Assembly (NCBI GenBank): GCA_903861115.1
Contig: CAIOTD010000189.1
Coordinates: 1-64,000 of the forward strand
DNA from: an uncultured Burkholderiales bacterium
GTDB lineage: Bacteria > Pseudomonadota > Gammaproteobacteria > Burkholderiales > Burkholderiaceae_C
Direction of reading: 5' to 3'
DNA: 64,000 nucleotides
The translations under genes were made by a program, and so were the position numbers. Positions 48,270 to 59,004 of the stretch are shown here, in pieces. A model generated the notes under the pieces. It was not told the origin of the DNA, did no database searches, and was given only the letters and a program-made list of their open reading frames with translations. Numbering within the stretch: position 1 is the first letter of the stretch; every line of letters starts with the position of its first letter.

Positions 48270-49034
48270 TTATACGGTGCGCGACTTGAGTTGCGAATGC
48301 AGTTGAAGCACCTGGTTCCAACTTTGCAACGCCAATGCTCGCCGGTCTTTTCCATGCGCCTCATGAACTGGCCCCAATGAGACCCAAATATCAAATGCGT
48401 GCAAACCTAAAATGCGCCAAATCGAACCGACCAAGGTGTCCTCACCCGTAAAACTGGTGGTGGTGATGCATGTTTTTTCATCGCCCCCAACATACAAGAT
48501 GCTGGCCGCTTGAACCTGTGCGTTGGCGGCCACAACGGACTCAAACAAATTGGCATGAAAAGGCAAAACCGTCTCGCCCACCGTGGTCGTTCCTTCTGGA
48601 AAAATCGCAATCAAATCGCCTTTTAGAAGCGACTCGCTCATTCTTTGAACCACCACTCGAGCATCCCTTTTGGACGTTCTTTTGATGAACAAGGTCCGAC
48701 ACGCCTGTGCAAAGTGCCCAATCACGGGCCAAGACTGCACCTCGGACTTTGAGACAAAACGAACCGGGCCCAAGGACAAAAAGAGCAAGATGTCCATCCA
48801 AGAAACATGGTTGCAGACCAACAAGAGGGGTCCACTTTGGCGCAAATCTCCTTCAAGCTTGACCCTGGCACCCAAAATATCCAACGCCCCTTTGGCCCAA
48901 GACATCACCTCCTCTTGGGCTTGCAGTGGTGTGAGGGCCTGCCATGCCCATCGAACTTTGACATAGCCACGCAGCATGTGCGCGAGCAAGCGCAAGAGCT
49001 TGATGCCTCGCCAAGATTGAACCGTCATGCCCAT
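48270..49034 (-). CDS. 1-acyl-sn-glycerol-3-phosphate acyltransferase family
   Basis: NHVSWMDILLFL (HxxxxD), FPEGTTTVGETVLPFHANLFE. Confidence 0.92.
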   Translation of the reverse strand: MGMTVQSWRGIKLLRLLAHMLRGYVKVRWAWQALTPLQAQEEVMSWAKGALDILGARVKLEGDLRQSGPLLLVCNHVSWMDILLFLSLGPVRFVSKSEVQSWPVIGHFAQACRTLFIKRTSKRDARVVVQRMSESLLKGDLIAIFPEGTTTVGETVLPFHANLFESVVAANAQVQAASILYVGGDEKTCITTTSFTGEDTLVGSIWRILGLHAFDIWVSLGPVHEAHGKDRRALALQSWNQVLQLHSQLKSRTV

Positions 49035-49052
49035 GAAGTCCTACCCAAGCGA

Positions 49053-50378
49053 TCAAACACTGTAAACCAATCGTCCCTTGACGATGGTTTTCTTCACGCG
49101 GCCAGTCATCGCTGAGCCACTCATCTCAAAGTCAAATGGCGTGTGTTTGCCTTGACTTTTAAGCTCAGCAGGTGCAACCGACCAAACGTCGTTTGGATCA
49201 AAAATACAAAGGTCCGCCATGGCCCCCACCCTCAAGGTGCCTGGGGCAAACATCGGATCTGGCTCTTGATGAAAGCCTAGCGCTTGGCGCAAGATCGCTC
49301 CAGGTTTGGAGGTCACGCACTCTAAAGCTTTGAGCTCACCGACGCCCATTTCTTGACCCCATTTGTAGGCCAAACTCAGCAACAATTCCACGCCCGTTGC
49401 GCCCGGTGTTGCCTGCGCAAAGGGCAGTGTTTTTAAATCCCCAGGCACGGGGTTGTGGTCCGACACCAAGGCATCGATCACCCCCTCCAACAAGCCTTGC
49501 CTCAAAGCATCTCGGTCCTGACTTTGTCGAAGAGGTGGCGTCAAGCGGGCTCGGGAATCAAAATAGCCCAGATCCATTTCCGTCAAGTGAAGTGAGTTGA
49601 TACTCACATCGCAAGTCAGCGGCAAGCCCTCAGCTTTGGCCAATTTAATCAATTCAACACCCTTTGCACTAGACACCCTGGACAAGTGGACCCTCGCACC
49701 CGTGCTCCTCATCAGTGCAAAGATGGTGTTCAAGCAAATGGTCTCTGAGGCCACCGGCACCGTTGACAGGCCCATCCTCAGCGCCAATGCGCCGCTTGCC
49801 GCAACACCTCGACCCAAATAATAATCCGCAGGGTGAAGCCACACCGCAAATCCAAAAGTACTGGCGTAAGAAAATGCTCTTTGCAACACATGCGTGTCCT
49901 TGACCGTTTGGTCGGCTTGCGAAAAGCCGACACACCCAGCCTGGGTCAACGCCTGCATCTCCGACAGCGTTTCTCCCTCCAAGGCCTTGGTCAGGGCACC
50001 CAAAGGAAAAAGTCTAGCAAGCTGCAATCTGTCTGCTCTGAACTTGAGCATTTCCACCAAACCCGGCTCATCAAGCGTTGGATCGGTGTCGGGCGGACAC
50101 ACCAAACTGCTCACGCCGCCAGCAACACTTGCGAGCAGCTCAGAGGCGAGCATGCCCTCATGCTCCAAGCCCGGCTCCATCACGCGCACACTCAAGTCCA
50201 CCAAACCCGGCAACACCCAATGCGACTGTGCGTCAAGCGTGAGATCGGCGATAAACTGCGCATTCGGCTGGGCAATGGATTCGATGACAGAACCCGAAAT
50301 GCAAAGGTCCCCCACCACATCCAAGGCGGATTGCGGATCCATGATTCGACCGTTTTTAATTCGTATTTTCATATGCAT
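49053..50378 (-). CDS. Dihydroorotase-like protein (PyrC/PyrX type)
   Basis: Amidohydrolase fold; LPGLVDLSVRVMEPGLEHEGML; ALVSDHNPVPGDLKTLPFAQATPGATGVELLL; usual HxH (DxHxH) motif is replaced by DLSVR. Confidence 0.88.
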   Translation of the reverse strand: MHMKIRIKNGRIMDPQSALDVVGDLCISGSVIESIAQPNAQFIADLTLDAQSHWVLPGLVDLSVRVMEPGLEHEGMLASELLASVAGGVSSLVCPPDTDPTLDEPGLVEMLKFRADRLQLARLFPLGALTKALEGETLSEMQALTQAGCVGFSQADQTVKDTHVLQRAFSYASTFGFAVWLHPADYYLGRGVAASGALALRMGLSTVPVASETICLNTIFALMRSTGARVHLSRVSSAKGVELIKLAKAEGLPLTCDVSINSLHLTEMDLGYFDSRARLTPPLRQSQDRDALRQGLLEGVIDALVSDHNPVPGDLKTLPFAQATPGATGVELLLSLAYKWGQEMGVGELKALECVTSKPGAILRQALGFHQEPDPMFAPGTLRVGAMADLCIFDPNDVWSVAPAELKSQGKHTPFDFEMSGSAMTGRVKKTIVKGRLVYSV

Positions 50379-50384
50379 TGCCCT

Positions 50385-51353
50385 TTAGGCACCTCCCTCG
50401 TTGCCCGCCACGATGGACATCACGGCCATGCGCACAGCGATGCCAAACGTCACCTGCGGCAAAATCACACTTTGCGCACCATCGACCACGTGAGAATCAA
50501 TTTCTACACCACGATTGATGGGTCCGGGGTGCATCACAATCGCATCGCTTTTGGCATAACTCAGGGTCTCCTGCGTCAAACCAAAGGCATTGAAATACTC
50601 GTGACTCGATGGCAACAAAGCGCCACTCATGCGCTCATTTTGAAGTCTGAGCGCAATCACCACATCGCAGTCTTTGATCCCCTCTTGCAAATCATGGAAC
50701 ACCCGCACACCCATCTTTGAAAAATCTTCAGGCACCAGCGTTTTGGGCCCAACAACCCTCACCTCTGGGCACCCTAAAGTGGTCAAAGCATGGATGTCAC
50801 TCCTGGCCACCCGTGAATGAAGCACATCACCAACAATTGCCACTTTGAGTTGAGTAAAGTCGCCCTTGTAGTGCCGAATGGTGAACATATCTAGCAGTCC
50901 TTGCGTAGGATGCGCATGACGCCCGTCTCCCGCGTTGATCACATGAATGTGCGGCTGCACGTGTTGAGCGATCAAATAGGGCGCGCCCGACTCACTGTGG
51001 CGAACCACAAAAATATCGGCCGCCATCGCACTTAAATTGGCAATGGTGTCGAGCAAAGACTCGCCCTTGGCCGTCGAAGAGCGGGCAATGTCCAAATTGA
51101 TCACATCGGCACTCAAACGCGTGCCTGCGATTTCAAACGTTGTCCTGGTTCTCGTGCTGTTTTCAAAAAAGAGATTAAAAACACTTTTCCCTCTCAAAAG
51201 GGGAACTTTCTTCACCTCTCGGTCGTTGATGGAGACAAAATTTTTGGCAGTATCCAAGACATGCGTCAAAATACTTTTTGGCAAGCCCTCGGTTGACAAA
51301 AGATGAATCAACTCGCCGTGTTGATTGAGCTGAGGGTTTCTTTTTGCAAGCAA
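50385..51353 (-). CDS. pyrB: Aspartate carbamoyltransferase catalytic subunit
   Basis: [48 protein letters not shown]; probable TTG start at 51353. Confidence 0.95.
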   Translation of the reverse strand: MLAKRNPQLNQHGELIHLLSTEGLPKSILTHVLDTAKNFVSINDREVKKVPLLRGKSVFNLFFENSTRTRTTFEIAGTRLSADVINLDIARSSTAKGESLLDTIANLSAMAADIFVVRHSESGAPYLIAQHVQPHIHVINAGDGRHAHPTQGLLDMFTIRHYKGDFTQLKVAIVGDVLHSRVARSDIHALTTLGCPEVRVVGPKTLVPEDFSKMGVRVFHDLQEGIKDCDVVIALRLQNERMSGALLPSSHEYFNAFGLTQETLSYAKSDAIVMHPGPINRGVEIDSHVVDGAQSVILPQVTFGIAVRMAVMSIVAGNEGGA

Positions 51354-51354
51354 T

Positions 51355-51855
51355 TCAATTCTCCAATGAAAAGTGGAAGCGACCCTTGTCGTCCACAGCC
51401 AATGCCAGCGACTGCGATTTGTGCAAGGTAAAGCTCGCCGCTGAAAAATTGGCCTGTATGGGCAACTCTCTCTCGCCACGATCCACCAAAACAGCCAATC
51501 GGACTCGCTCAGGCCGGCCATAATCAAACAGCTCGTTGATCACCGCACGAATGGTGCGACCCGTAAAGAGCACATCATCGATCAACAAGACATCTGCCCC
51601 CTCTATTTCAAAAGGCAAAACCGTTTGCCCGCCATCGGACAAACCGCGTTGATCAAAATCATCCCGGTGCATGGCCGATGAGATGGATCCAACCATGGGC
51701 TTTTGCGGCAAATCTTGCGCGAGCCTCTTGGCAAGCCACGCTCCCCCAGAGGTGATGCCCACCAGTCTCGTTTGCTCTGAGATCAAGGCCTCAACGCCTT
51801 TCAGCAAGCTCAAATACAAAGCCTCTGCATCAAGTGCCACTTGTCCAAGTTTCAT
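51355..51855 (-). CDS. pyrR: Bifunctional pyr operon regulator / uracil phosphoribosyltransferase PyrR
   Basis: PRPP motif [29 protein letters not shown]. Confidence 0.92.
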   Translation of the reverse strand: MKLGQVALDAEALYLSLLKGVEALISEQTRLVGITSGGAWLAKRLAQDLPQKPMVGSISSAMHRDDFDQRGLSDGGQTVLPFEIEGADVLLIDDVLFTGRTIRAVINELFDYGRPERVRLAVLVDRGERELPIQANFSAASFTLHKSQSLALAVDDKGRFHFSLEN

Positions 51856-51901
51856 GTGTATATCCTAGGGCTGTCTTTTTTTGGGGGTGAATCGGTTGGG
51901 C

Positions 51902-52345
51902 TCATATCGGCTCGAGTGTGCGAATGCCCCACTCAGAAAAAAATTGTTCCAAGATGATGCAAGCTGACAAGGCATCCACATCCTTTTGCGACTTCTTGTC
52001 TTGACGTCGACTGATTTGGTTCACGCTGATGGCCTCTGTCGTACTGTAGCGCTCATCAATCTCAAACACATCCAATTTGAATTTGTGCTTCAATTGTTTG
52101 GCAATGTTTTTTGCAAACTGCGTGTTCTCATGGGGCGCACCATCGGGGTGGTAAGGGACCCCAACGACCAAAGCGCTGGGCTGCCAAGTTTGTATGTAGC
52201 TCGAAAAGGCCTCAAAGCGTTTGTCCCCTTCAGCTTGAACAACACCCACAGGGCTGGCCTGGGACAGCATCATCGTGCCAAAGGCCAGGCCGGTTCTTTT
52301 TCGCCCCAAATCAAACGCAAGCAAGGTGATGGGCGGTTTGTTCAT
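51902..52345 (-). CDS. ruvX: Holliday junction resolvase-like YqgF/RuvX
   Basis: LLAFDLGRKRTGLAFG, DERYSTTEA, KDVDALSACIILEQFF. Confidence 0.94.
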   Translation of the reverse strand: MNKPPITLLAFDLGRKRTGLAFGTMMLSQASPVGVVQAEGDKRFEAFSSYIQTWQPSALVVGVPYHPDGAPHENTQFAKNIAKQLKHKFKLDVFEIDERYSTTEAISVNQISRRQDKKSQKDVDALSACIILEQFFSEWGIRTLEPI

Positions 52346-52363
52346 CTGGAGCGCACGCCCACG

Positions 52364-52966
52364 TCAAGCATGCCCGGCTCCAGGAGAGATCATCCAAGAC
52401 TCCAAACCCAGCAAAGCCAGCGCTTTGTCATACCTTTGAGCAACAGGCGTGTCAAAGATGACACCCGGATCGGCATCGACAGTGAGCCAAGAGTTCTCAG
52501 CGATTTCGGACTCCAATTGACCTTGGGCCCAAGCGGCATATCCCAGTGAAATCAACACCTTCTTGGGGCCTGCACCCGTGGAGATGGCCTCCAACACGTC
52601 TCTGGAAGTGGTCATCTCCAAGCCGCCAGGAATGCTCAAAGTAGAGGCATAAATGGGATCGCTCGAGGCCACGGGTTCAGCAACGCTCAAGGGCTCGTGC
52701 AACACAAACCCGCGCTCAGTGTGGACGGGCCCCCCCTGGAAAACCGGTGTCAGCGTCAAATCGGTTCGCCCAAGGGGCAAGTCCACCTTGTCAAACAAGC
52801 CCTTCATGGTCATGTCACTGGGCTTGTTGATCACCAATCCCAACGCGCCGCGTTCACTGTGCTCACACATATAAACTACACTCTTGTTGAAAGTTTCATC
52901 TTGCAAACCCGGCATCGCAATGAGAAAGTGGTGCGTGAGGTTAATGGATGGTGTTTCAGCGTTCAT
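52364..52966 (-). CDS. YqgE/AlgH family protein
   Basis: LTHHFLIAMPGLQDETFNKSVVYMCEHSERGALGLVINKPSDMT. Confidence 0.95.
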   Translation of the reverse strand: MNAETPSINLTHHFLIAMPGLQDETFNKSVVYMCEHSERGALGLVINKPSDMTMKGLFDKVDLPLGRTDLTLTPVFQGGPVHTERGFVLHEPLSVAEPVASSDPIYASTLSIPGGLEMTTSRDVLEAISTGAGPKKVLISLGYAAWAQGQLESEIAENSWLTVDADPGVIFDTPVAQRYDKALALLGLESWMISPGAGHA

Positions 52967-52991
52967 CCGGTAATTTTAGCAAAGGTGCCCC

Positions 52992-54479
52992 ATGACAACT
53001 CCAAGTGACCCCCAATTTGCGACTGGAATGATGTGGTTTAGAAGAGATTTAAGGCTTCAAGACAACAAAGCCTTGTTTTTTGCCCTCAAAAGAAGCAAAA
53101 AACTCCACGCCGTCTTCATTTTAGACAAAGACATCCTTGGGCATTTGCCCGCTTACGACCGCAGGGTGGAATTCATCACGCAGTCCTTGCGTGCTTTGGA
53201 TGAGTCCATCAGATCCGTCTCCAAAAAGCCCACAAGTGGTTTGATCGTTCAATTCACCAGTGCGGCCCAAGCCATCCCTCAACTGGCCACACAACTGGGC
53301 GTGGACGCCGTTTTTGCCAACCACGATGACGAACCCCAAAGCCTTGAGAGAGATGCTGTGGTGAGGGGACGGCTCGCTCAAAAGGGCATCCATTTTGAAA
53401 CCCACAAGGATCACGTGATCTTTGAGCGCTCTGAGGTCTTGACCCTCTCGGGTACACCCTATGGGGTTTTTACGCCCTATAAAAATGCTTGGCTTAAAAA
53501 ACTCTTGCCCGAGCACATCAAGCCCCATGATGCCAGTGCACTGTTCGAGAGGTTTTGTGCGCGAGAGGCTGAACTTTGCCGCGCTGTGCCGAGTGTAGAA
53601 GACATCGGATTTGAAACGACCAATTTAAATCAACTGCATTTGCCCACTGGCGAGCTGGGTGCGCATGCCTTGATCAAAGACTTCAAGCCGCGTCTGAGTC
53701 TGTACAAGGACAGCCGAGACTTTCCAGCCATCAAAGGCCCAAGCTATCTCAGCACCCACTTGCGATTTGGCACCGTCTCGATTCGAGAACTCGTGGCGCT
53801 GTCCTGGCCCAAAAGTCAACAAGGCGATCCAGGCGCGGCAACCTGGCTGTCTGAGCTGGTTTGGCGTGACTTTTACCACCAAATTTTGCACCACCACCCT
53901 CGAGTGGTCACGGGCGCCTTCAAGCCCGAATACGATCGCATCCACTGGGAAAGTGGTGCACAGGCCAAAAAACTCTTCAAAGCATGGTGCGAAGGAGAAA
54001 CAGGCTATCCATTGGTGGACGCAGCCATGAAGCAAATCAACCAAACCGGCTATATGCACAACCGCTTGCGCATGGTGGTGGCGAGCTTTTTGGTCAAAGA
54101 CTTGGGAATCGACTGGAAATGGGGAGAAGCCTACTTTGCCACGCATCTCAATGACTTTGATTTGGCCGCCAACAACGGAGGATGGCAATGGGCCAGCTCC
54201 AGCGGCTGCGATGCACAACCGTATTTTCGAATTTTCAACCCCATCACACAAAGTGAAAAATTCGATCCAGAGGGCAAATTCATCAAAAAATACTTACCCC
54301 AATTCAAAGACTGGCCCAGCAAAGCCTTGCACGCGCCTTGGCTTGCGGCGCCTAAGGGTGAGACGTTCAAGGGGCTTCAAATGGGCAAGGATTACCCCAT
54401 GCCGATCATTGACCACGCCAAGGCTCGCGAGAGCACACTCAAACGGTACGCTGTGGTTAAAAATCCAAACTTGGGCTAG
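52992..54479 (+). CDS. phrB: Deoxyribodipyrimidine photo-lyase
   Basis: MMWFRRDLRLQDNKAL; TGYPLVDAAMKQINQTGYMHNRLRMVVASFLVKDL; NNGGWQWASSSGCDAQPYFRIFNP. Confidence 0.96.
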   Translation: MTTPSDPQFATGMMWFRRDLRLQDNKALFFALKRSKKLHAVFILDKDILGHLPAYDRRVEFITQSLRALDESIRSVSKKPTSGLIVQFTSAAQAIPQLATQLGVDAVFANHDDEPQSLERDAVVRGRLAQKGIHFETHKDHVIFERSEVLTLSGTPYGVFTPYKNAWLKKLLPEHIKPHDASALFERFCAREAELCRAVPSVEDIGFETTNLNQLHLPTGELGAHALIKDFKPRLSLYKDSRDFPAIKGPSYLSTHLRFGTVSIRELVALSWPKSQQGDPGAATWLSELVWRDFYHQILHHHPRVVTGAFKPEYDRIHWESGAQAKKLFKAWCEGETGYPLVDAAMKQINQTGYMHNRLRMVVASFLVKDLGIDWKWGEAYFATHLNDFDLAANNGGWQWASSSGCDAQPYFRIFNPITQSEKFDPEGKFIKKYLPQFKDWPSKALHAPWLAAPKGETFKGLQMGKDYPMPIIDHAKARESTLKRYAVVKNPNLG

Positions 54480-54505
54480 CCCGAAGGCCCAAGAAAAGGC
54501 GTGCT

Positions 54506-54676
54506 TTAAACCGGCACCATTTCAAAATCTTCTTTTCTAGCGCCGCATTCAGGACAGGTCCAATTCATGGGCACCTCAGACCAAGGGGTGCCCGCAGCAA
54601 TGCCGTGATCAGGCGCCCCCAATGCCTCGTCATAAATCCAACCACAAATCAAACACATCCAAGTGGTATTTGCCAT
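54506..54676 (-). CDS. Rubredoxin
   Basis: CLICGWIYDEALG...CPECGARKEDFE. Confidence 0.95.
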   Translation of the reverse strand: MANTTWMCLICGWIYDEALGAPDHGIAAGTPWSEVPMNWTCPECGARKEDFEMVPV

Positions 54677-54772
54677 AGACCCTATTCCCTTAAATGAATC
54701 CAATTTTCTAAGTGCCTTGTCTAAGCGAGTTGATCACAAAAAAACGCTCAAGCGTCTTTCAGCTCGCTTAGA

Positions 54773-55717
54773 ATGAAGTCTATTGTACAGATTGATATGA
54801 CCGAAGAAATAGACCCGAATGAACTGGACTCCTTAGAAGAGTCACCCGCTTGTGTTTTGGTTTTTAACGCAAGTGATCCCTCTGGCGCAGGAGGGTTGAG
54901 CGCGGACACCCTAAGCATTGCAGCAATCGGTGCGCATGCATTGCCCGTGGTCACCGGGGCTTACATGCGGGACACGGCCGAGATCTTTGATCACATCGCC
55001 TTTGATGAAGAGGCGGTGAGCGAACAAGCCCGTGCGGTCTTGGAAGACATCTCTGTCTCTGTGATCAAAGTGGGCTTTTGCGGCAGTCCAGAAAATTTGA
55101 GCGCCATTGCACAAATCAGCACCGATTATGCAAACGTACCGGTGATCGCCTACATGCCCAACTTGTCTTGGTGGAGCGAAGATCAAATCGACTCTTATTT
55201 GGATGCCTTCAAAGAACTCATCTTGCCCCAAAGCACCGTTTTGGTGGGCAACCACAACACCCTTTGGCGTTGGTTGCTGCCCGATTGGTCAAGTGAGCGC
55301 TCACCGGGCCCAAGAGACATTGCTCGTGCGGCCTACGAAATGGGCACCCCCTATGTCCTACTCACTGGCATACAACAACCGGACCAATTCATTGAAAACG
55401 CTTTGGCCTCCCCCAACAGCGTCCTGGTGAGTGAAAAATTTGAAAAATTTGATGCCGTCTTCTCTGGTGCGGGCGACACCTTGAGTGCAGCTTTGGCCGC
55501 TCTTGTCGCAACCGGCACCGACCTCGAAGCGGCAACAAAAGAAAGCCTGAGCTTTTTAGACCGATCCCTGGACGCTGGCTTTCGCCCAGGGATGGGACAC
55601 GTGATCGCAGATCGTTTGTTTTGGGCACACCCTGAGGACACCGACCCTTTGCTGGACGAGGTCGAAAGCCCAAGCACCGAAGGCTTCACACTTCCAGGAC
55701 ACGAAACACGTCATTAA
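54773..55717 (+). CDS. thiD: Hydroxymethylpyrimidine/phosphomethylpyrimidine kinase
   Basis: [50 protein letters not shown]. Confidence 0.9.
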   Translation: MKSIVQIDMTEEIDPNELDSLEESPACVLVFNASDPSGAGGLSADTLSIAAIGAHALPVVTGAYMRDTAEIFDHIAFDEEAVSEQARAVLEDISVSVIKVGFCGSPENLSAIAQISTDYANVPVIAYMPNLSWWSEDQIDSYLDAFKELILPQSTVLVGNHNTLWRWLLPDWSSERSPGPRDIARAAYEMGTPYVLLTGIQQPDQFIENALASPNSVLVSEKFEKFDAVFSGAGDTLSAALAALVATGTDLEAATKESLSFLDRSLDAGFRPGMGHVIADRLFWAHPEDTDPLLDEVESPSTEGFTLPGHETRH

Positions 55718-55736
55718 GACCGGAGACACATTCAAC

Positions 55737-57032
55737 ATGAACGATTTAAATCAAACCCTTTTCGATCGAGCCAAAACAGTCATCCCAGGCGGCGTGAATT
55801 CACCCGTTAGGGCTTTCAAGGCCGTGGGTGGGACACCCAAATTCATCACCCACGCCAAAGGCGCACATTTTTGGGACGCCAACAAGCAGCGCTTCATCGA
55901 TTACATCGGCTCATGGGGCCCAATGATTTTGGGACATGGGGACCCCCGTGTCTTAGAGGCTGTGCAAAAAGCGGCCCTGGAAGGCTTCTCCTTTGGCGCA
56001 CCCACTGAGAGAGAGATTGAACTGGTTGAAATGCTCATTCGTTTGACGCCCTCCATGGAAATGGTTCGACTTGTCAGCTCTGGCACTGAGGCGGCCATGT
56101 CGGCCATTCGGTTGGCGAGAGGCGCCACGGGTCGACAAAAACTCATTAAATTCGAAGGTTGCTACCACGGTCACGCGGATGCCTTGCTCGTCAAAGCGGG
56201 GTCTGGCTTGGCCACCTTTGGCAACCCAACCAGCGCTGGCGTTCCGCCTGAAGTGGTCAAAGACACGCTGGTCCTGGAGTACAACAACCTCGAGCAGTTA
56301 AAGCAAACGTTTGAACTGCATGGCAATGAAATCGCCTGCCTGATGATTGAACCCATTGCTGGCAACATGAACTTTGTCAGAGCGAGCATTCCCTTCATGG
56401 CACTTTGCCGTGAATTGTGCACCAAGCACCAAGCCTTATTGGTCTTTGATGAAGTCATGAGTGGGTGTCGCGTGGCCTTGGGCAGCGCTCAAAGCGTCTA
56501 CAGAAAATCACTCCCCGGGTTTGAGCCTGACATGACGGTCATGGGAAAAGTGATTGGCGGGGGCATGCCATTGGCCGCCTTTGGCGGCAAGAGAGCGGTC
56601 ATGGAACAGCTTGCCCCCTTGGGCCCTGTGTATCAAGCCGGCACCCTCAGTGGCAACCCGGTGGCCACCGCTTGCGGCATAGCAACATTGAAGGCGATCT
56701 CTGAGCCTGGCTTTTTCGATGCCCTTGCGCTGAAGACACAGGAGCTCACGCTCGGCTTGTCGCAAAGTGCAAAACGCCATGGCGTTGACTTCAGCGCCGA
56801 TTGTGAAGGCGGCATGTTTGGATTTTTCTTGTTGCCAGAACTGCCGAAAAATTATCCTGAGGTCATGAAAAGCAATGGAGAGCTCTTTAACCGTTTCTTT
56901 CACGGCATGCTCAGCAAAGGGATCTACTTTGCACCGGCTTTGTACGAGGCAGGCTTTGTCAGTGCGGCGCACTCGAGCGCCGATATACAAGAGACCCTTC
57001 AGGCTGCTGACAGTGTGTTTCAGTCTCTCTAG
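55737..57032 (+). CDS. hemL: Glutamate-1-semialdehyde 2,1-aminomutase
   Basis: [52 protein letters not shown]. Confidence 0.97.
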   Translation: MNDLNQTLFDRAKTVIPGGVNSPVRAFKAVGGTPKFITHAKGAHFWDANKQRFIDYIGSWGPMILGHGDPRVLEAVQKAALEGFSFGAPTEREIELVEMLIRLTPSMEMVRLVSSGTEAAMSAIRLARGATGRQKLIKFEGCYHGHADALLVKAGSGLATFGNPTSAGVPPEVVKDTLVLEYNNLEQLKQTFELHGNEIACLMIEPIAGNMNFVRASIPFMALCRELCTKHQALLVFDEVMSGCRVALGSAQSVYRKSLPGFEPDMTVMGKVIGGGMPLAAFGGKRAVMEQLAPLGPVYQAGTLSGNPVATACGIATLKAISEPGFFDALALKTQELTLGLSQSAKRHGVDFSADCEGGMFGFFLLPELPKNYPEVMKSNGELFNRFFHGMLSKGIYFAPALYEAGFVSAAHSSADIQETLQAADSVFQSL

Positions 57033-57050
57033 AAAACCCAAGCCGCCCAA

Positions 57051-57088
57051 GGCCTGAATTTCAGTGCAGCAAGCGGCCAATTCAGGCC
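57051..57088. other. Perfect 10-bp inverted repeat between convergent hemL and purH
   Basis: GGCCTGAATT-18nt-AATTCAGGCC, followed by degenerate TCAGGCC tandem units up to about 57114. Confidence 0.65.
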
Positions 57089-57116
57089 AGTCAGGCCCCT
57101 CAGGCCCTTCAGGCGC

Positions 57117-58694
57117 TCAATGCCTAAAGTGCCTCACCCCCGTAAAGACCATGGCGATGCCATGTTCATTGGCTGCATCGATCACCTCTTGATCTCTCAT
57201 GGAGCCGCCCGGGTGGATCACGGCTGTCGCGCCTGCTGACACCACCACATCCAGACCATCTCGGAAGGGGAAAAAAGCATCGCTGGCAACGACCGATCCT
57301 TGAAGGATCAGACCCGCTTCTTTCGCTTTGATGCTGGCAATCCTGGCCGAATCCAAGCGGCTCATTTGACCCGCGCCCACGCCCATCGTCATCCCATCAT
57401 GACAAAAAACGATGGCATTGCTTTTAACGTAATTCGCCACGCGCCATGCAAACAAAAGATCTTTCAATTGCGCTGGACTGGGTTGCTTGAGGGTCACCAC
57501 TTTCAAATCCTTTTCACTCAAGACATGGTGATCACTGGACTGAATCAACAAGCCCGAACCCACGCGCTTGAAGTCAAATTCGTTTCGGCCCGCCAGGTCC
57601 AATTCAGCTGGGTTGCTCGTCTGCGGCACACTCATCTTCAAAACCCGAACATTGGGTTTACTGGCCAAGACGGCCAGTGCCTCTGAAGTGAACATGGGTG
57701 CCATCAGCACCTCCATGAATTGTTGCATCAACGCTTTCGCCAAGTCGGCATCCACCTCACGGTTCAAAGCAATGATGCCGCCAAACGCAGATGTCGGATC
57801 GGTTTTGAAGGCCTTTTGATAAGCGCCCAATGCAGACGCCGCCACCGCCACACCGCAAGGGTTGGCATGCTTGACAATCACACAAGCCGGCTCAGCAAAG
57901 CACTTCACGCACTCCCAAGCCGCATCCGAGTCGGCGATGTTGTTGAACGACAGCTCCTTGCCTTGGAGTTGCTCAGAACTGACCAAGGAGCCCAATTGAG
58001 GATTCATGTCTTTGTAAAAGGCCGCCTGTTGGTGAGGGTTCTCGCCGTAACGCATTTCTTGCACTTTGGTGAACTGCGCATTGAATTGCCTAGGAAATGT
58101 TTCTCTTTGGAAGGCTTCATCAAAAGATGACAAATAGTTGCTGATGGCCCCGTCGTATTGACTGATCTTGTTGAATGCACTCACCGCCAAAGCAAAATGC
58201 GTTTTCTTTGACAATTGTTTGGCAACTTGAAACTCTTGTAAAAAAGCGTCGTATTGTTGGGGATCGGTCAGCACCGCCACGTCTTTCCAGTTCTTTGCAG
58301 CTGAGCGCACCATGGCCGGCCCACCGATGTCAATTTGCTCAATGGCATCTTCGAGCGAGCAATCTTTTTGGGCAACCGTTTGCTCAAAGGGGTAGAGATT
58401 CACGACCAAAATATCGATGGTCTCAATGCCATGCGCATTGAGCGTTTGCATGTGAGCGGGCAAATCTCTTCGTGCCAAAAGTCCTGCATGAACTTTTGGG
58501 TGAAGCGTTTTGACGCGACCGTCGAGCATCTCAGGAAAACCCGTTAAATCAAACACCTCTCTGACCGGCAAACCGTGATCGGCCAATAATTTTGCGGTGC
58601 CACCCGTTGAGATCAAACCCACCCCACAGGCATGCAGGCCTTTGGCCAGTTCCAAGAGACCTGTTTTATCAGAGACCGATAACAGTGCGTTCAT
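57117..58694 (-). CDS. purH: Bifunctional AICAR formyltransferase / IMP cyclohydrolase
   Basis: [38 protein letters not shown]. Confidence 0.97.
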   Translation of the reverse strand: MNALLSVSDKTGLLELAKGLHACGVGLISTGGTAKLLADHGLPVREVFDLTGFPEMLDGRVKTLHPKVHAGLLARRDLPAHMQTLNAHGIETIDILVVNLYPFEQTVAQKDCSLEDAIEQIDIGGPAMVRSAAKNWKDVAVLTDPQQYDAFLQEFQVAKQLSKKTHFALAVSAFNKISQYDGAISNYLSSFDEAFQRETFPRQFNAQFTKVQEMRYGENPHQQAAFYKDMNPQLGSLVSSEQLQGKELSFNNIADSDAAWECVKCFAEPACVIVKHANPCGVAVAASALGAYQKAFKTDPTSAFGGIIALNREVDADLAKALMQQFMEVLMAPMFTSEALAVLASKPNVRVLKMSVPQTSNPAELDLAGRNEFDFKRVGSGLLIQSSDHHVLSEKDLKVVTLKQPSPAQLKDLLFAWRVANYVKSNAIVFCHDGMTMGVGAGQMSRLDSARIASIKAKEAGLILQGSVVASDAFFPFRDGLDVVVSAGATAVIHPGGSMRDQEVIDAANEHGIAMVFTGVRHFRH

Positions 58695-58770
58695 GTGAAT
58701 GTATTCCAATTTAATTTGATTTTTAAAAGAGCGCTTGTCTCAAACCACTCTCACCACCATGCTCTTGAAT

Positions 58771-59004
58771 TTACATGAGCTTGTGGGCCAATAGTTTTTT
58801 TCTCAATGTGTTTCGATTCAGTCCCAACCACATGGCCGCCTTTGACTGATTCCCCTCAGCTTGCCGCATCACAATTTCAAGCAGGGGTTTTTCTACAACC
58901 TCAACCAGCATTTCATGCAAGTTATCCGGTTCAGTGCCCCTTAAATCCTTGAAATAAATTTCCATGCTTTGCCGCACGATGTCTTGGATATTTTTCTTGC
59001 TCAT
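58771..59004 (-). CDS. fis: Fis-family DNA-binding protein
   Basis: PLLEIVMRQAEGNQSKAAMWLGLNRNTLRKKL; overlaps dusB. Confidence 0.95.
   Translation of the reverse strand: MSKKNIQDIVRQSMEIYFKDLRGTEPDNLHEMLVEVVEKPLLEIVMRQAEGNQSKAAMWLGLNRNTLRKKLLAHKLM

Noticed and set aside
49833-50720. 295-aa plus-strand ORF
   Set aside because: Antisense across the pyrC-like and pyrB genes; no recognisable domain; explained by codon bias.
53625-54251. 208-aa minus-strand ORF
   Set aside because: Antisense to photolyase; no domain match recognised.
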